Of a stretch of 64,000 nt of DNA, positions 43,212 through 51,757 are shown in pieces (the stretch's first letter is position 1; each line of letters opens with the position of its first letter). The notes under the pieces are model-generated. The model saw only the letters and a list, made by a program, of their open reading frames with translations, was not told the origin of the DNA and searched no databases. Origin of the DNA: Rubrolithibacter danxiaensis (GTDB lineage: Bacteria > Bacteroidota > Bacteroidia > Sphingobacteriales > Sphingobacteriaceae); contig NZ_JBKOPS010000007.1 in the NCBI RefSeq assembly GCF_047272945.1, positions 224,368 to 288,367 of the forward strand. The letters are read 5' to 3'. The position numbers were made by a program, and so were the translations under genes.

Positions 43212-44213
43212 TTATTTCATCCTGCTGTATAAAAATAAAGCGGCAGCAATTCCTGCAAATGCCGCTGCCATTGAAACAGCTGGTTTAGATTTGCTTTTTA
43301 AATTCAGCTTCCATCCGCCGTAAATGCTGGAACCGTATTTTACGGGAGAAAAAAGATTTCCGGTGGTAGAAGCAATTCTATCTGCATTATTAAAATATCC
43401 ATCCATTAAACCCGATGCAATTTTACGTGTTAATCCGGGAAATAAGGAATATGCTAATTTAAAAAAGGACGCTGCCAGGTCTGTTGTTGTATAATTTTTT
43501 GGGTGTTCAGCTAAACGAACCATTGCTTTTGCAACACGCTCCGGATCAAACACGGGTGGCATTGGCTGTATAACTTTTCCTGTATAATTTGCTGCATGTT
43601 GTATCCCTGGTGTATCCAGGAAAGCCGGAAAAAGATCGCACACATAAATGAAAGGTGATTTAGCAAGCTCGCTTCTCAGCACTTCAGAAAAACCTCTTAA
43701 ACCAAATTTACTTGCTGTATAGGCGGCAGCATAAGGTGTAGGAATCCATCCTCCAACCGAAATATTATTAATAAGGATACCATAACCTTGTTTTTTAAAA
43801 TAGGGAACTACCGCATGTGCGCCGTACAGGTATCCCAATAAGTTAGTCTTGAGAACCTGCTCATGTACTTCTACCGGAGTATCTTCAAAGCCCCCTGTGG
43901 CCAGTACTCCTGCATTGTTAATCCAGACATCAATACTTCCTCCAAAGTTAACCGCTGCTCTTGCTAACTCCTTCAATGCCGCAGCTTCTGTTACATCTGT
44001 TTCAACTGCTATCGCGTTTGAATTAAGACTGATGCACTCTTCAACCAGTTCATTAAGTGCGTCCATCCGTCGGGCAGCCAAAACCAAGTTTGAGCCCTTA
44101 CGTGCAAATTCCAATGCCGCAGCTCGTCCCACTCCGCTGGATGCCCCGGTAATAACAACAGTTTTTTTATTGAGCGGTCGTTTAACAAGTCTTTTTTCTG
44201 TCGCTTTGTCCAT
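43212..44213 (-). CDS. Short-chain dehydrogenase/reductase with C-terminal membrane anchor
   Basis: A 333-residue SDR oxidoreductase: TGASSGVG at 22-29 binds NAD(P), NNAG at 99-102, and the catalytic residues are Ser152, Tyr165 and Lys169 (YTASK). After the Rossmann domain (to about 250) comes an extension, and near residues 310-330 a short hydrophobic Ala-rich helix (AAAFAGIAAALFLYSRMK) that could anchor the protein. The substrate is unknown; relatives act on lipids or steroids. Confidence 0.85.
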   Translation of the reverse strand: MDKATEKRLVKRPLNKKTVVITGASSGVGRAAALEFARKGSNLVLAARRMDALNELVEECISLNSNAIAVETDVTEAAALKELARAAVNFGGSIDVWINNAGVLATGGFEDTPVEVHEQVLKTNLLGYLYGAHAVVPYFKKQGYGILINNISVGGWIPTPYAAAYTASKFGLRGFSEVLRSELAKSPFIYVCDLFPAFLDTPGIQHAANYTGKVIQPMPPVFDPERVAKAMVRLAEHPKNYTTTDLAASFFKLAYSLFPGLTRKIASGLMDGYFNNADRIASTTGNLFSPVKYGSSIYGGWKLNLKSKSKPAVSMAAAFAGIAAALFLYSRMK

Positions 44214-44379
44214 AATACTAAATTTACAGCTACTGTATCTTTAAGTATTGTTTCCTGCTATTTGTTTTTAAATGCTTTCTGTTGCTCTTTCAAACAAAGC
44301 GAACTTGGTTTATCCTTTTTTTAGGAAATTATTTATATTGGCATACTATACTTATCGTTAAAAACCACAGGAAATATTT

Positions 44380-46386
44380 ATGAAAAAAAAAGAAGCCAGA
44401 TTTTTTTCCGCCCTGTTATTTCTCGGCGCTTCATTAATCGCTGATACTTCTGAAGCTAAAGTTATATTACCCGCTTTTTTTACCAATAACATGGTATTAC
44501 AACAAAAAGACCAGGTGCCTTTATGGGGAAGTGCAGCACCTGACAAAACAGTTAATGTTTTCACCTCCTGGAATAATAAAAAATACACAGCAAAGGCAGA
44601 CAATAAAGGAAACTGGAAAGTTACCGTCAGCACTCCTGCTTATGGCGGCCCTTATTCAGTTACGTTTGATGATGGGGATGCACTTACTTTATCCAATATT
44701 CTGATCGGTGAAGTATGGGTGTGTTCAGGGCAATCAAACATGGAAATGCCTCTGGCGGGCTGGGGTAAAATAAAAAATTACGAGCAGGAGATTGCTGCTG
44801 CAAATTACCCGGAAATACGTTTATTGCAGGTACAAAAAGCTACCAGTATTAAGCCCTTGAAAAATGTAAAGGTAGACGCTGATAGCTGGCAGGTTTGCTC
44901 GCCGGCAACAATACCTGGCTTTTCTTCCGTTGCCTATTTCTTTGCAAAAAACATTTATGAAAGTAAACATGTTCCTATCGGCCTGATTCATACTTCGTGG
45001 GGAGGAACTATTGCTGAAGCCTGGACAAGCGGTCCTTCACTTAAGAAAATGCCTGAGTTTGCCCAAGCAGTTGAAGAAATGCAGAACGACCCTGATTTTG
45101 AGAAAAATATTCGAAAGAAATTCGAGGTACAATTAGAAGCATGGAATAAAAAACTAACAGCAAAAGATCCGGGGTATAAAGATGGAAAAGCGTTGTGGGC
45201 GACTTCCAATCTTGATGCCTCTGCCTGGAAAACGATGAACCTTCCTGAATTGTGGGAAAAAGAAGGACTAACGGATTTTGACGGGTTGGTATGGTTCAGA
45301 AAAAAGGTTACTATTCCACAAAGCTGGTCAGATAAAGAACTAACCTTAAGTTTAGGGCCGATAGATGATAACGATGTTACTTTTTTCAATGGAAAAGAAA
45401 TTGGCCGCACGCAAGGCTATGATAAAGCCCGCGTATATACGATTCCGGCCGGCGAAGTTAAAGCAGGAGAAAATACAATTGCGGTACAAGTATTTGATGG
45501 AAGCGGAGGCGGAGGAATTTACGGATCACCGGATCAGCTATTTATAAAAAATTCAAGCGGTGAGAAAATTAGTCTGACGGGAGACTGGAAATACCAGGTA
45601 AGCATTGCTGCAAGTGAGATCGATGCAATGCCTTATTCTCCAGAAGGCGGGCCTAACAGGCCAACGGTTTTGTACAACTCGATGATACACCCCTTAATTC
45701 CATATGCCTTCCGCGGCGTGATCTGGTACCAGGGAGAAAGTAATGCCAGTCGTGCATACCAGTACAAGGAACTTTTCCCTCTGATGATTAATGACTGGCG
45801 GAAAAACTGGAACCGCGGCAACTTTCCTTTTTACTTTGTTCAGTTGGCTAATTTTATGGATAAAAAAGAACAACCAGCAGAATCGGAATGGGCTGAATTG
45901 CGGGAAGCGCAGAAAGCAACACTCTCTTTGTCAAATACGGGAATGGCTGTAGCAATTGATATTGGCGAGGCAAAAGATATTCATCCAAAAAACAAACAGG
46001 AAGTTGGCCGAAGGCTTGCACTTATTGCAAGGGCAGAAATATATGGAGAAAAAATTCCTTTTTCGGGCCCCATGTATCAGTCGATGAAAGTAGTGGGTGA
46101 TAAAATTCGGTTATCATTTACGCATACAGGCAATGGTTTAAAAATCAAAGAAGGTGGTAAACTAAAAGGGTTTGCTGTCGCCGGAGCGGATCATAAGTTT
46201 TATTGGGCAGATGCAAAAATTAAAGGAAATGAAGTAATAGTTTCAAGTGATCAGGTTAAAAGCCCCGTTGCTGTTCGTTATGCGTGGGCTGATAACCCGG
46301 ATGCTAATCTTTATAACGGAGCAGATCTTCCCGCCTCTCCTTTCAGAACGGATAACTGGCCGGGATTAACAATTAATAAAAAATAA
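44380..46386 (+). CDS. Sialate O-acetylesterase, SASA family, with inserted beta-sandwich
   Basis: A 668-residue exported esterase. Signal to about residue 26, then SGNH-type blocks: GQSNM with Ser117, and DIH (Asp533-His535) near the C-terminal part of the fold. Between them, about residues 280-410, lies a beta-sandwich of the GH2-like galactose-binding type (AWKTMNLPELWEKEGLTDF, WFRKKVTIPQSW, EIGRTQGYDKARVYTIPAGE). The family removes O-acetyl groups from sialic acids or from plant polysaccharides; which applies is not clear. A secreted alpha/beta hydrolase follows 28 bases later, likely in one operon. Confidence 0.9.
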   Translation: MKKKEARFFSALLFLGASLIADTSEAKVILPAFFTNNMVLQQKDQVPLWGSAAPDKTVNVFTSWNNKKYTAKADNKGNWKVTVSTPAYGGPYSVTFDDGDALTLSNILIGEVWVCSGQSNMEMPLAGWGKIKNYEQEIAAANYPEIRLLQVQKATSIKPLKNVKVDADSWQVCSPATIPGFSSVAYFFAKNIYESKHVPIGLIHTSWGGTIAEAWTSGPSLKKMPEFAQAVEEMQNDPDFEKNIRKKFEVQLEAWNKKLTAKDPGYKDGKALWATSNLDASAWKTMNLPELWEKEGLTDFDGLVWFRKKVTIPQSWSDKELTLSLGPIDDNDVTFFNGKEIGRTQGYDKARVYTIPAGEVKAGENTIAVQVFDGSGGGGIYGSPDQLFIKNSSGEKISLTGDWKYQVSIAASEIDAMPYSPEGGPNRPTVLYNSMIHPLIPYAFRGVIWYQGESNASRAYQYKELFPLMINDWRKNWNRGNFPFYFVQLANFMDKKEQPAESEWAELREAQKATLSLSNTGMAVAIDIGEAKDIHPKNKQEVGRRLALIARAEIYGEKIPFSGPMYQSMKVVGDKIRLSFTHTGNGLKIKEGGKLKGFAVAGADHKFYWADAKIKGNEVIVSSDQVKSPVAVRYAWADNPDANLYNGADLPASPFRTDNWPGLTINKK

Positions 46387-46414
46387 ACAGAAGCTGTTAT
46401 CCAACTATTAAACC

Positions 46415-47281
46415 ATGCAGTCAAAGGCACTTTTCTTATTTCTGATATTAGTATCTGTTACGGTTCCAGATTTTGCACAAACAGTAATTCCTTTGTGGAA
46501 AGATGGTGCTCCCGGTTTTGAAAATCTAAAAAACGAACCCGAACAGGCAAAAGATTACTGGGTTAAGCACATCAATAATCCATCGCTTACTGTTTACCTT
46601 CCTCCAAAAGAAAAGGCTACCGGTGCTGCTGTAATAATATGCCCGGGAGGAGGTCATCGTGAACTGGTTTTTAATGCAGAGGGCGTAAATCCTGCAAAGT
46701 ACTTAAACAGCCTGGGTGTTGCCGCTTTTGTTTTGAAATACCGTTTAAGTCGTGAAGAGGGTTCTCCATACTCCTTAGACAAGCATCCGATGGAAGATGC
46801 TTACAGGGCTATGCGTTTGGTAAGAAGCAGGGCTAAAGAATGGAACATTGATTCGTCACGTATTGGAATGCTTGGATTTTCTGCTGGAGGAGAAGTGGTA
46901 GCAATGGTAGCTTACGCTCGGGGAGACGGCAATCCGAAAGCGAAAGATCCTGTTGACAGGGTAAACGGAAAGCCAAATTTTCAGATGCTTATTTATCCCG
47001 GCCCATTAGGCATTCCGGATTCTGTTTCATCAGATGCTCCGCCTGCGTTTTTAGTTGCCGCCGTTAACGATCCGTGCTGTGCTATTTCATCAATAACACT
47101 TTTAGAAAAATTTCACAAGGCAAAAGTTCCGGTCGAAGCCCATATTTATGCACAGGGCAGCCATGGCTTCAATATGGGCGAACGTTCTAAACTAAATTCC
47201 ATAAGTACATGGAAACAACGTATGGCCGACTGGCTTTCTGATACCAATATTCTGGTTCCGGGTTTGAAACACAAGGAATAA
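46415..47281 (+). CDS. Exported alpha/beta hydrolase, acetyl xylan esterase-like
   Basis: A 288-residue hydrolase with a signal peptide ending DFAQ (residue 22). The triad is Ser156 in GFSAGG, Asp219 and His250 (GSHGF), and the oxyanion region is CPGGGHREL. The sequence is of the esterase/lipase group that includes the bifunctional acetyl xylan/feruloyl esterases. It is 28 bases behind the sialate esterase gene, so the two probably deacetylate one polysaccharide (inference). Confidence 0.85.
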   Translation: MQSKALFLFLILVSVTVPDFAQTVIPLWKDGAPGFENLKNEPEQAKDYWVKHINNPSLTVYLPPKEKATGAAVIICPGGGHRELVFNAEGVNPAKYLNSLGVAAFVLKYRLSREEGSPYSLDKHPMEDAYRAMRLVRSRAKEWNIDSSRIGMLGFSAGGEVVAMVAYARGDGNPKAKDPVDRVNGKPNFQMLIYPGPLGIPDSVSSDAPPAFLVAAVNDPCCAISSITLLEKFHKAKVPVEAHIYAQGSHGFNMGERSKLNSISTWKQRMADWLSDTNILVPGLKHKE

Positions 47282-47292
47282 GTGAAGAATAA

Positions 47293-48237
47293 TTATAAAT
47301 CAGAAGAAATTTTATCGATCAATGCTCTTACTTTTTCTTTTAAGACCACTGGTTTTATAATACATGCCTGGTCTCCAAACATTAAAAACCAGCGGGCGAA
47401 ATGACTGAGGGAGGCGGTAAAAAAAGTCATATCAACCTTGTCACCATTTTGAATTTCAGATACAAAGCCATTGTAATATTTCTGCTCATCCAGGTATTTG
47501 TGCATCTGCCTGTTGCACGATATTACTACTTCCTGCAAATCACGCTCCCTGTACAATTCCTGAAGATACTTTTTTAAAGGTGGGTGATCTTGCCGGAAAG
47601 AATCTGAAGTTAAGTTTAATCGCGAAACCCGATCCAATCTGAAATCACGGTAGTCATTCCGAAGATGGCAAAAAGCAATCAGATGCCAGTACCTGTCTAA
47701 ATAAAAGGTTCCTACAGGCTCAATAAACCTTTTTGTATTCTCCTGACGCCAGTGTGTAAAGTAATCCAGTGACATTACTTTCTTTTCTGCAATACTCTGT
47801 AAAATGGTTTGCAATAAGTTCAGGTCTAAATTGCGCTGCACCTGAGGCCTGCTTTTTAATACTTCAATATGAGAATCAATCTGTTCCAAAAGATCTTTTT
47901 CTCCGGTGCGAAGTATGGCTTTAATCTTATACATCGCTGATTTGAAGGTGGCACTTAAACCATCATCGGTTAGTTTTTCAACAAGTTTTTCAGCAGTCAG
48001 AAAAGCAAGGGCCTCTTCCCTGTTAAACATTACAGGAGGCAGGCGATACCCATCCGAAAGTGAATATCCTGTTCCTGCTTCACCGATAAGCGGGATACCG
48101 GCTTCTTCAAGCGCCCGAATATCACGATAAACAGTTCGCAAACTAATTTCAAAACGTTCAGATATATCTCTGGCTTTCACTACTCTCTTAGATTGTAATT
48201 GAATCAATATCGCTGATAATCGGTCTATTCTGTTCAT
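47293..48237 (-). CDS. YafY-type WYL-domain transcription regulator
   Basis: A 314-residue DNA-binding protein: an N-terminal HTH_11 (MNRIDRLSAILIQLQSKRVV, ISERFEISLRTVYRDIRALE, GIPLIGEAGTGYSL), then a WYL domain from about residue 140 (SLDYFTHWRQENTKRFIEPV, YLDRYWHLIAFCHLRNDYRDFRLDRVSRL) and a C-terminal WCX part. WYL regulators sense small or nucleotide ligands. It is divergent from bamD and convergent with the esterase operon; it may control itself. Confidence 0.9.
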   Translation of the reverse strand: MNRIDRLSAILIQLQSKRVVKARDISERFEISLRTVYRDIRALEEAGIPLIGEAGTGYSLSDGYRLPPVMFNREEALAFLTAEKLVEKLTDDGLSATFKSAMYKIKAILRTGEKDLLEQIDSHIEVLKSRPQVQRNLDLNLLQTILQSIAEKKVMSLDYFTHWRQENTKRFIEPVGTFYLDRYWHLIAFCHLRNDYRDFRLDRVSRLNLTSDSFRQDHPPLKKYLQELYRERDLQEVVISCNRQMHKYLDEQKYYNGFVSEIQNGDKVDMTFFTASLSHFARWFLMFGDQACIIKPVVLKEKVRALIDKISSDL

Positions 48238-48371
48238 TTCGGGGATACAGATTGGGGCTTAAAGATATTCACATCCCCGGTATTTAAAGAAAAATACAGT
48301 TAATTGTTAAAGATTGTTAAAGCCTCTCCTATTCAGCCCAAATTATATATTTTCGGTCGTAATTTAATTAA

Positions 48372-48402
48372 TTGACGATTAACGCTATTTAAACTATCTT
48401 TG
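48372..48402 (+). promoter_or_regulatory. Bacteroidota-type promoter of bamD
   Basis: TTG at 48372-48374, 20 bases, then TATCTTTG at 48395-48402, a full match to the TTTG-N19-21-TAnnTTTG pattern apart from one T. The ATG of bamD starts only four bases further on, so the message would be leaderless or almost so. Confidence 0.55.
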
Positions 48403-48406
48403 CAAA

Positions 48407-49303
48407 ATGTTTAAAAATAAACAACTGGCAGCATACGCATTATCCATACTTCTATTGATATCAGCCGGCTGTAAAAGTAAATTCGAAAAAATAAGGTTAA
48501 GTAATGATACCGGTAAAAAATACCAGGAAGCATTGCGGTTATATAACAAGAAAAGTTACAGCAAAGCTTTATTGCTTTTTGATGATCTGATGCAGCGCTA
48601 CAGGGGGCGTACAGAAGCAGAAGACCTCTCCTACTACTTTGCTTATACTAATTACAAGTTAGAAGATTATACCACTGCACGTTACCAGTTTAAAGTTTTT
48701 GCCGACACCTATCCCAGCAGCCCAAAAGCAGAAGAGTGCCGGTATATGGCTGCTTACTGCTATTACCTGGAGTCTCCAAAATATTCGCTTGATCAGGAAA
48801 ACACTATAAAGGCGATTGAGTCGTTACAGTTGTTTATCAACTTATATCCTAAAAGCGAACGGGTTGCTGAAGCAAGTAAGCTTATTGATGATTTGAGGGA
48901 CAAGTTAGAAAAAAAGGCTTTTTATAACGCCAAGCTTTATTTCGATATCGGTGATTATAAATCTGCCGTTATAGCTTTCAGAAACGCTTTAAGAGATTAT
49001 CCCGATACAAAATATGCGGAAGAAATGGAATATCTTTCCATTCAATCGCAATACCAGTATGCAAAAAACAGTTTAGAAGTAAGACAGGAGGAACGGTATG
49101 GTGAGGTAATTGTGATGTCGAATGATTTTACTGAAAAATATCCGACAAGCAAGTATCTTAAAGATGTGGTTGATCTTAAGAAAACATCTGAAGAAGACCT
49201 TGCCGAAGTAAAAAAAATCCTTGCAGCTAATCCTGCTTCTACCAAACAAGAAAAAGAAAATAAAGAAGAAACAGAAAATAAAACCACTCAAAATGAGCAA
49301 TAA
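48407..49303 (+). CDS. bamD: Outer-membrane assembly lipoprotein BamD
   Basis: A 298-residue periplasmic lipoprotein of the BAM complex, which inserts beta-barrel proteins in the outer membrane. Lipobox ISAGC with Cys22, then five TPR-like repeats from about residue 35 to 270 (GKKYQEALRLYNKKSYSKAL, TARYQFKVFADTYPSSPKAE, KAIESLQLFINLYPKSERVA, AVIAFRNALRDYPDTKYAEE). A Lys/Glu/Asn-rich tail ends the protein. It overlaps the next gene by 11 bases. This order, BamD then omega then CoaBC, is conserved in Bacteroidota. Confidence 0.92.
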   Translation: MFKNKQLAAYALSILLLISAGCKSKFEKIRLSNDTGKKYQEALRLYNKKSYSKALLLFDDLMQRYRGRTEAEDLSYYFAYTNYKLEDYTTARYQFKVFADTYPSSPKAEECRYMAAYCYYLESPKYSLDQENTIKAIESLQLFINLYPKSERVAEASKLIDDLRDKLEKKAFYNAKLYFDIGDYKSAVIAFRNALRDYPDTKYAEEMEYLSIQSQYQYAKNSLEVRQEERYGEVIVMSNDFTEKYPTSKYLKDVVDLKKTSEEDLAEVKKILAANPASTKQEKENKEETENKTTQNEQ

Positions 49304-49622
49304 CAATAAAAATACGATTCCAACTACAACCGTTACCCGCGATGTGCGTCAGCTGGATCAAAAAACTGATAACATTTACGAATCTATCGTAGTTATCTCA
49401 AAACGTGCAAATCAAATAGCAGCCAATATGAAAGAAGAACTTCATAACAAGCTATCAGAATTTGCATCTTCAAATGACAATCTGGAGGAGGTTTTTGAAA
49501 ATCGCGAACAAATAGAGATTTCTAAGCATTACGAACGTATGCCCAAACCAACTCTAATTGCAATTGATGAGTTTTTAAACGATAAAGTTTACCACCGTAA
49601 TCCGGCTAAAGAACAACAGTAA
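49293..49622 (+). CDS. rpoZ: RNA polymerase omega subunit, Bacteroidota type
   Basis: A 109-residue protein with the omega/Rpb6 signature near residues 24-55 (DNIYESIVVISKRANQIAAN, then MKEELHNKL). The frame runs upstream to 49221, but the ATG at 49293 gives the expected short Asn/Thr-rich start and overlaps the end of bamD by 11 bases. It binds the beta' subunit and aids polymerase assembly. It is part of the bamD operon. Confidence 0.88.
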   Translation: MSNNNKNTIPTTTVTRDVRQLDQKTDNIYESIVVISKRANQIAANMKEELHNKLSEFASSNDNLEEVFENREQIEISKHYERMPKPTLIAIDEFLNDKVYHRNPAKEQQ

Positions 49623-49648
49623 TTTTGTCCTATATTTGAGCATAATTT

Positions 49649-50842
49649 ATGCTTAAAGGAAAAAAGATAATACTTGGCGTTTGTGGCAGTATTGCCAGTT
49701 ATAAGGCAGCATTTCTAACCCGTTTATTGGTAAAAGCTGGCGCAAATGTCAAAGTTATTATGACAAAGGAGGCAACCGGTTTCATTACTCCTTTAACGCT
49801 TTCTACCCTTTCTCAAAATCCTGTATTAGTAGATTACAAGTCAGACTCCGGTGATTGGAACAATCATATAGAGCTTGGAATCTGGGCTGATCTTATGCTT
49901 GTTGCACCCGCAAGCGCCAATACACTTGCTAAATTTGCTGCAGGAATTTGTGACAATCTGCTCACAGCTGTTTATCTTTCAGCAAGATGCCCTGTTTATC
50001 TGGCTCCTGCGATGGATCTGGATATGTGGCAGCATCCTGCTACCCGCCAAAATATCGAATGTCTTCAAAAATATCATACAGTAATAAAACCTGCTTATGG
50101 CGAGCTTGCCAGCGGTTTAACAGGTGAAGGAAGACTTGCTGAACCGGAAGAGATTGTTCAGTTCCTGAAAGACGAATTTGAAAAGAAAGCAGTTTTAAAA
50201 GGGATGAAAGCCCTTGTAACAGCAGGCCCTACTTATGAAGCTATTGATCCGGTACGGTTTATTGGCAACCATTCTTCCGGAAAAATGGGTTTTGCCATTG
50301 CCGAACAGCTATCATCAATGGGTGCTGAAGTAACACTGATTGCAGGGCCGGGAACACCTCATCTAACTAATTCAGCTATACGAAGAATAAGTATTACTTC
50401 TTCTGACGAAATGCACAGCGAGGTGATGGAGCTTTTTCCGCAAACAAACATTACTGTAATGGCGGCGGCAGTAGCCGATTACAAACCCAAAGTATTTTCT
50501 GAAGAAAAAATCAAAAAAGATGCCTTTGAGTTTGGCATTGAACTGGTTAAAACTACCGACATTCTTTCCAGGCTGGGCGAGGCAAAAAAAGACAATCAGA
50601 TTTTAGTCGGTTTTGCGCTCGAAACTCAAAATGAGGAAGCTAACGCGATTAAAAAACTGCAGAAAAAGAACCTTGATTTTATCGTACTTAACTCTTTAAA
50701 AGATGAAGGTGCAGGCTTTAAAGGAGATTACAATAAGGTAACAATTATTGACAAATATCTCCAAAAAGAAAGCTATCCTTTAAAATTAAAAACAGCAGTA
50801 GCAGCTGATATTTGCGGGAAAATAGTAGATTTAATAAAATGA
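49649..50842 (+). CDS. coaBC: Bifunctional CoaBC, coenzyme A synthesis
   Basis: A 397-residue cytosolic enzyme. The N-terminal half (about 1-180) is the FMN-dependent phosphopantothenoylcysteine decarboxylase: LGVCGSIASYKAAFLTRLL, NNHIELGIWADLMLVAPASA, PAMDLDMW. The C-terminal half (about 185-397) is the phosphopantothenate-cysteine ligase: VTAGPTYEAIDPVRFIGNHS, SGKMGFAIAE, and the AAAVADYKPK lysine loop. Its last four bases overlap the ATG of the next gene. Confidence 0.95.
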   Translation: MLKGKKIILGVCGSIASYKAAFLTRLLVKAGANVKVIMTKEATGFITPLTLSTLSQNPVLVDYKSDSGDWNNHIELGIWADLMLVAPASANTLAKFAAGICDNLLTAVYLSARCPVYLAPAMDLDMWQHPATRQNIECLQKYHTVIKPAYGELASGLTGEGRLAEPEEIVQFLKDEFEKKAVLKGMKALVTAGPTYEAIDPVRFIGNHSSGKMGFAIAEQLSSMGAEVTLIAGPGTPHLTNSAIRRISITSSDEMHSEVMELFPQTNITVMAAAVADYKPKVFSEEKIKKDAFEFGIELVKTTDILSRLGEAKKDNQILVGFALETQNEEANAIKKLQKKNLDFIVLNSLKDEGAGFKGDYNKVTIIDKYLQKESYPLKLKTAVAADICGKIVDLIK

Positions 50843-51741
50843 AGATTTGCACGTTTTTTTTAACTCTGTTTATTTTTCTTTCGCTTAGTTCAAGAGCGCA
50901 AGACCTGAACGCACGTGTGCAAATCTTATCTCCTCAAATTCAGAATACCAATAAAAGAGTACTGGATGTACTTGAAAATTCTATTCGTGATTATTTAAAT
51001 AACCGGAAGTGGAGTACAGATAATTTCCAGCCGCAAGAGCGTATAGATTGTAATTTTATCATCAACATCACCGAATGGGACGGCTCTTCAAACTTTAAGG
51101 CCGAAGCTCAAATTCAATCCAGCCGACCGGTTTTCAATACCACCTACAATACTACTATTTTAAATTTGAGTGATAATAACTTTAATTTCAACTACGCAGA
51201 AGGACAGCCACTCGATTTCTCCGATCAAAACTTTATCAGCAATTTAAGTTCGCTTTTAGCTTATTATGCTTATGTAATTGTTGGATTGGATTACGATACA
51301 TTTTCAAAATATGGGGGAACTTTTTATTATGGGAAAGCGCAAGCCATTGTTAACAATGCGCAAAACAGCGGTTTTTCCGGTTGGAAAGCATTTGAAGGGT
51401 TAAAGAACAGGTACTGGCTGACAGAAAACTTGACCAATAAAACGTATATCCCAATTAGAGAAGTTCTGTATGAATACCATCGGAATGGTTTAGACCTAAT
51501 GGCTGAAAATATTGACAAGTCACGGAAACAAATTTTTGATGCACTTCCTAAACTTCAGAAAGTGGATAAACAAAAGCAGGGCTCTATGTTTAGCCAGTTA
51601 TTTTTTACAGCAAAAGCTGAAGAATTAGTCAATATCCTGGAACAGACAGAATCTTCAGAAAGAGCAAAAACACTCAGCTTACTCAGTTCGCTGGATCCTG
51701 CGAATATTTCTAAATACGAAGCGCTTAAAAAACGCAGGTAG
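50839..51741 (+). CDS. porD: DUF4835 / PorD-like periplasmic protein
   Basis: A 300-residue exported protein with signal peptide LFIFLSLSSRAQ (cleavage near residue 21), then QDLNARVQILSPQIQNTNKR, FQPQERIDCNFIINITEWDG, SLLAYYAYVIVGLDYDTFSK and the GGTFYYGKAQAIVNNAQNSG segment, the typical DUF4835 pattern. Databases link this family to the type IX secretion system component PorD; the mechanistic role is not established. Start choice: ATG at 50839 overlaps the coaBC stop by four bases (ATGA), which indicates coupling; the frame extends to 50812 inside coaBC. Confidence 0.82.
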   Translation: MKICTFFLTLFIFLSLSSRAQDLNARVQILSPQIQNTNKRVLDVLENSIRDYLNNRKWSTDNFQPQERIDCNFIINITEWDGSSNFKAEAQIQSSRPVFNTTYNTTILNLSDNNFNFNYAEGQPLDFSDQNFISNLSSLLAYYAYVIVGLDYDTFSKYGGTFYYGKAQAIVNNAQNSGFSGWKAFEGLKNRYWLTENLTNKTYIPIREVLYEYHRNGLDLMAENIDKSRKQIFDALPKLQKVDKQKQGSMFSQLFFTAKAEELVNILEQTESSERAKTLSLLSSLDPANISKYEALKKRR

Positions 51742-51757
51742 TACAAATTATACAGAA

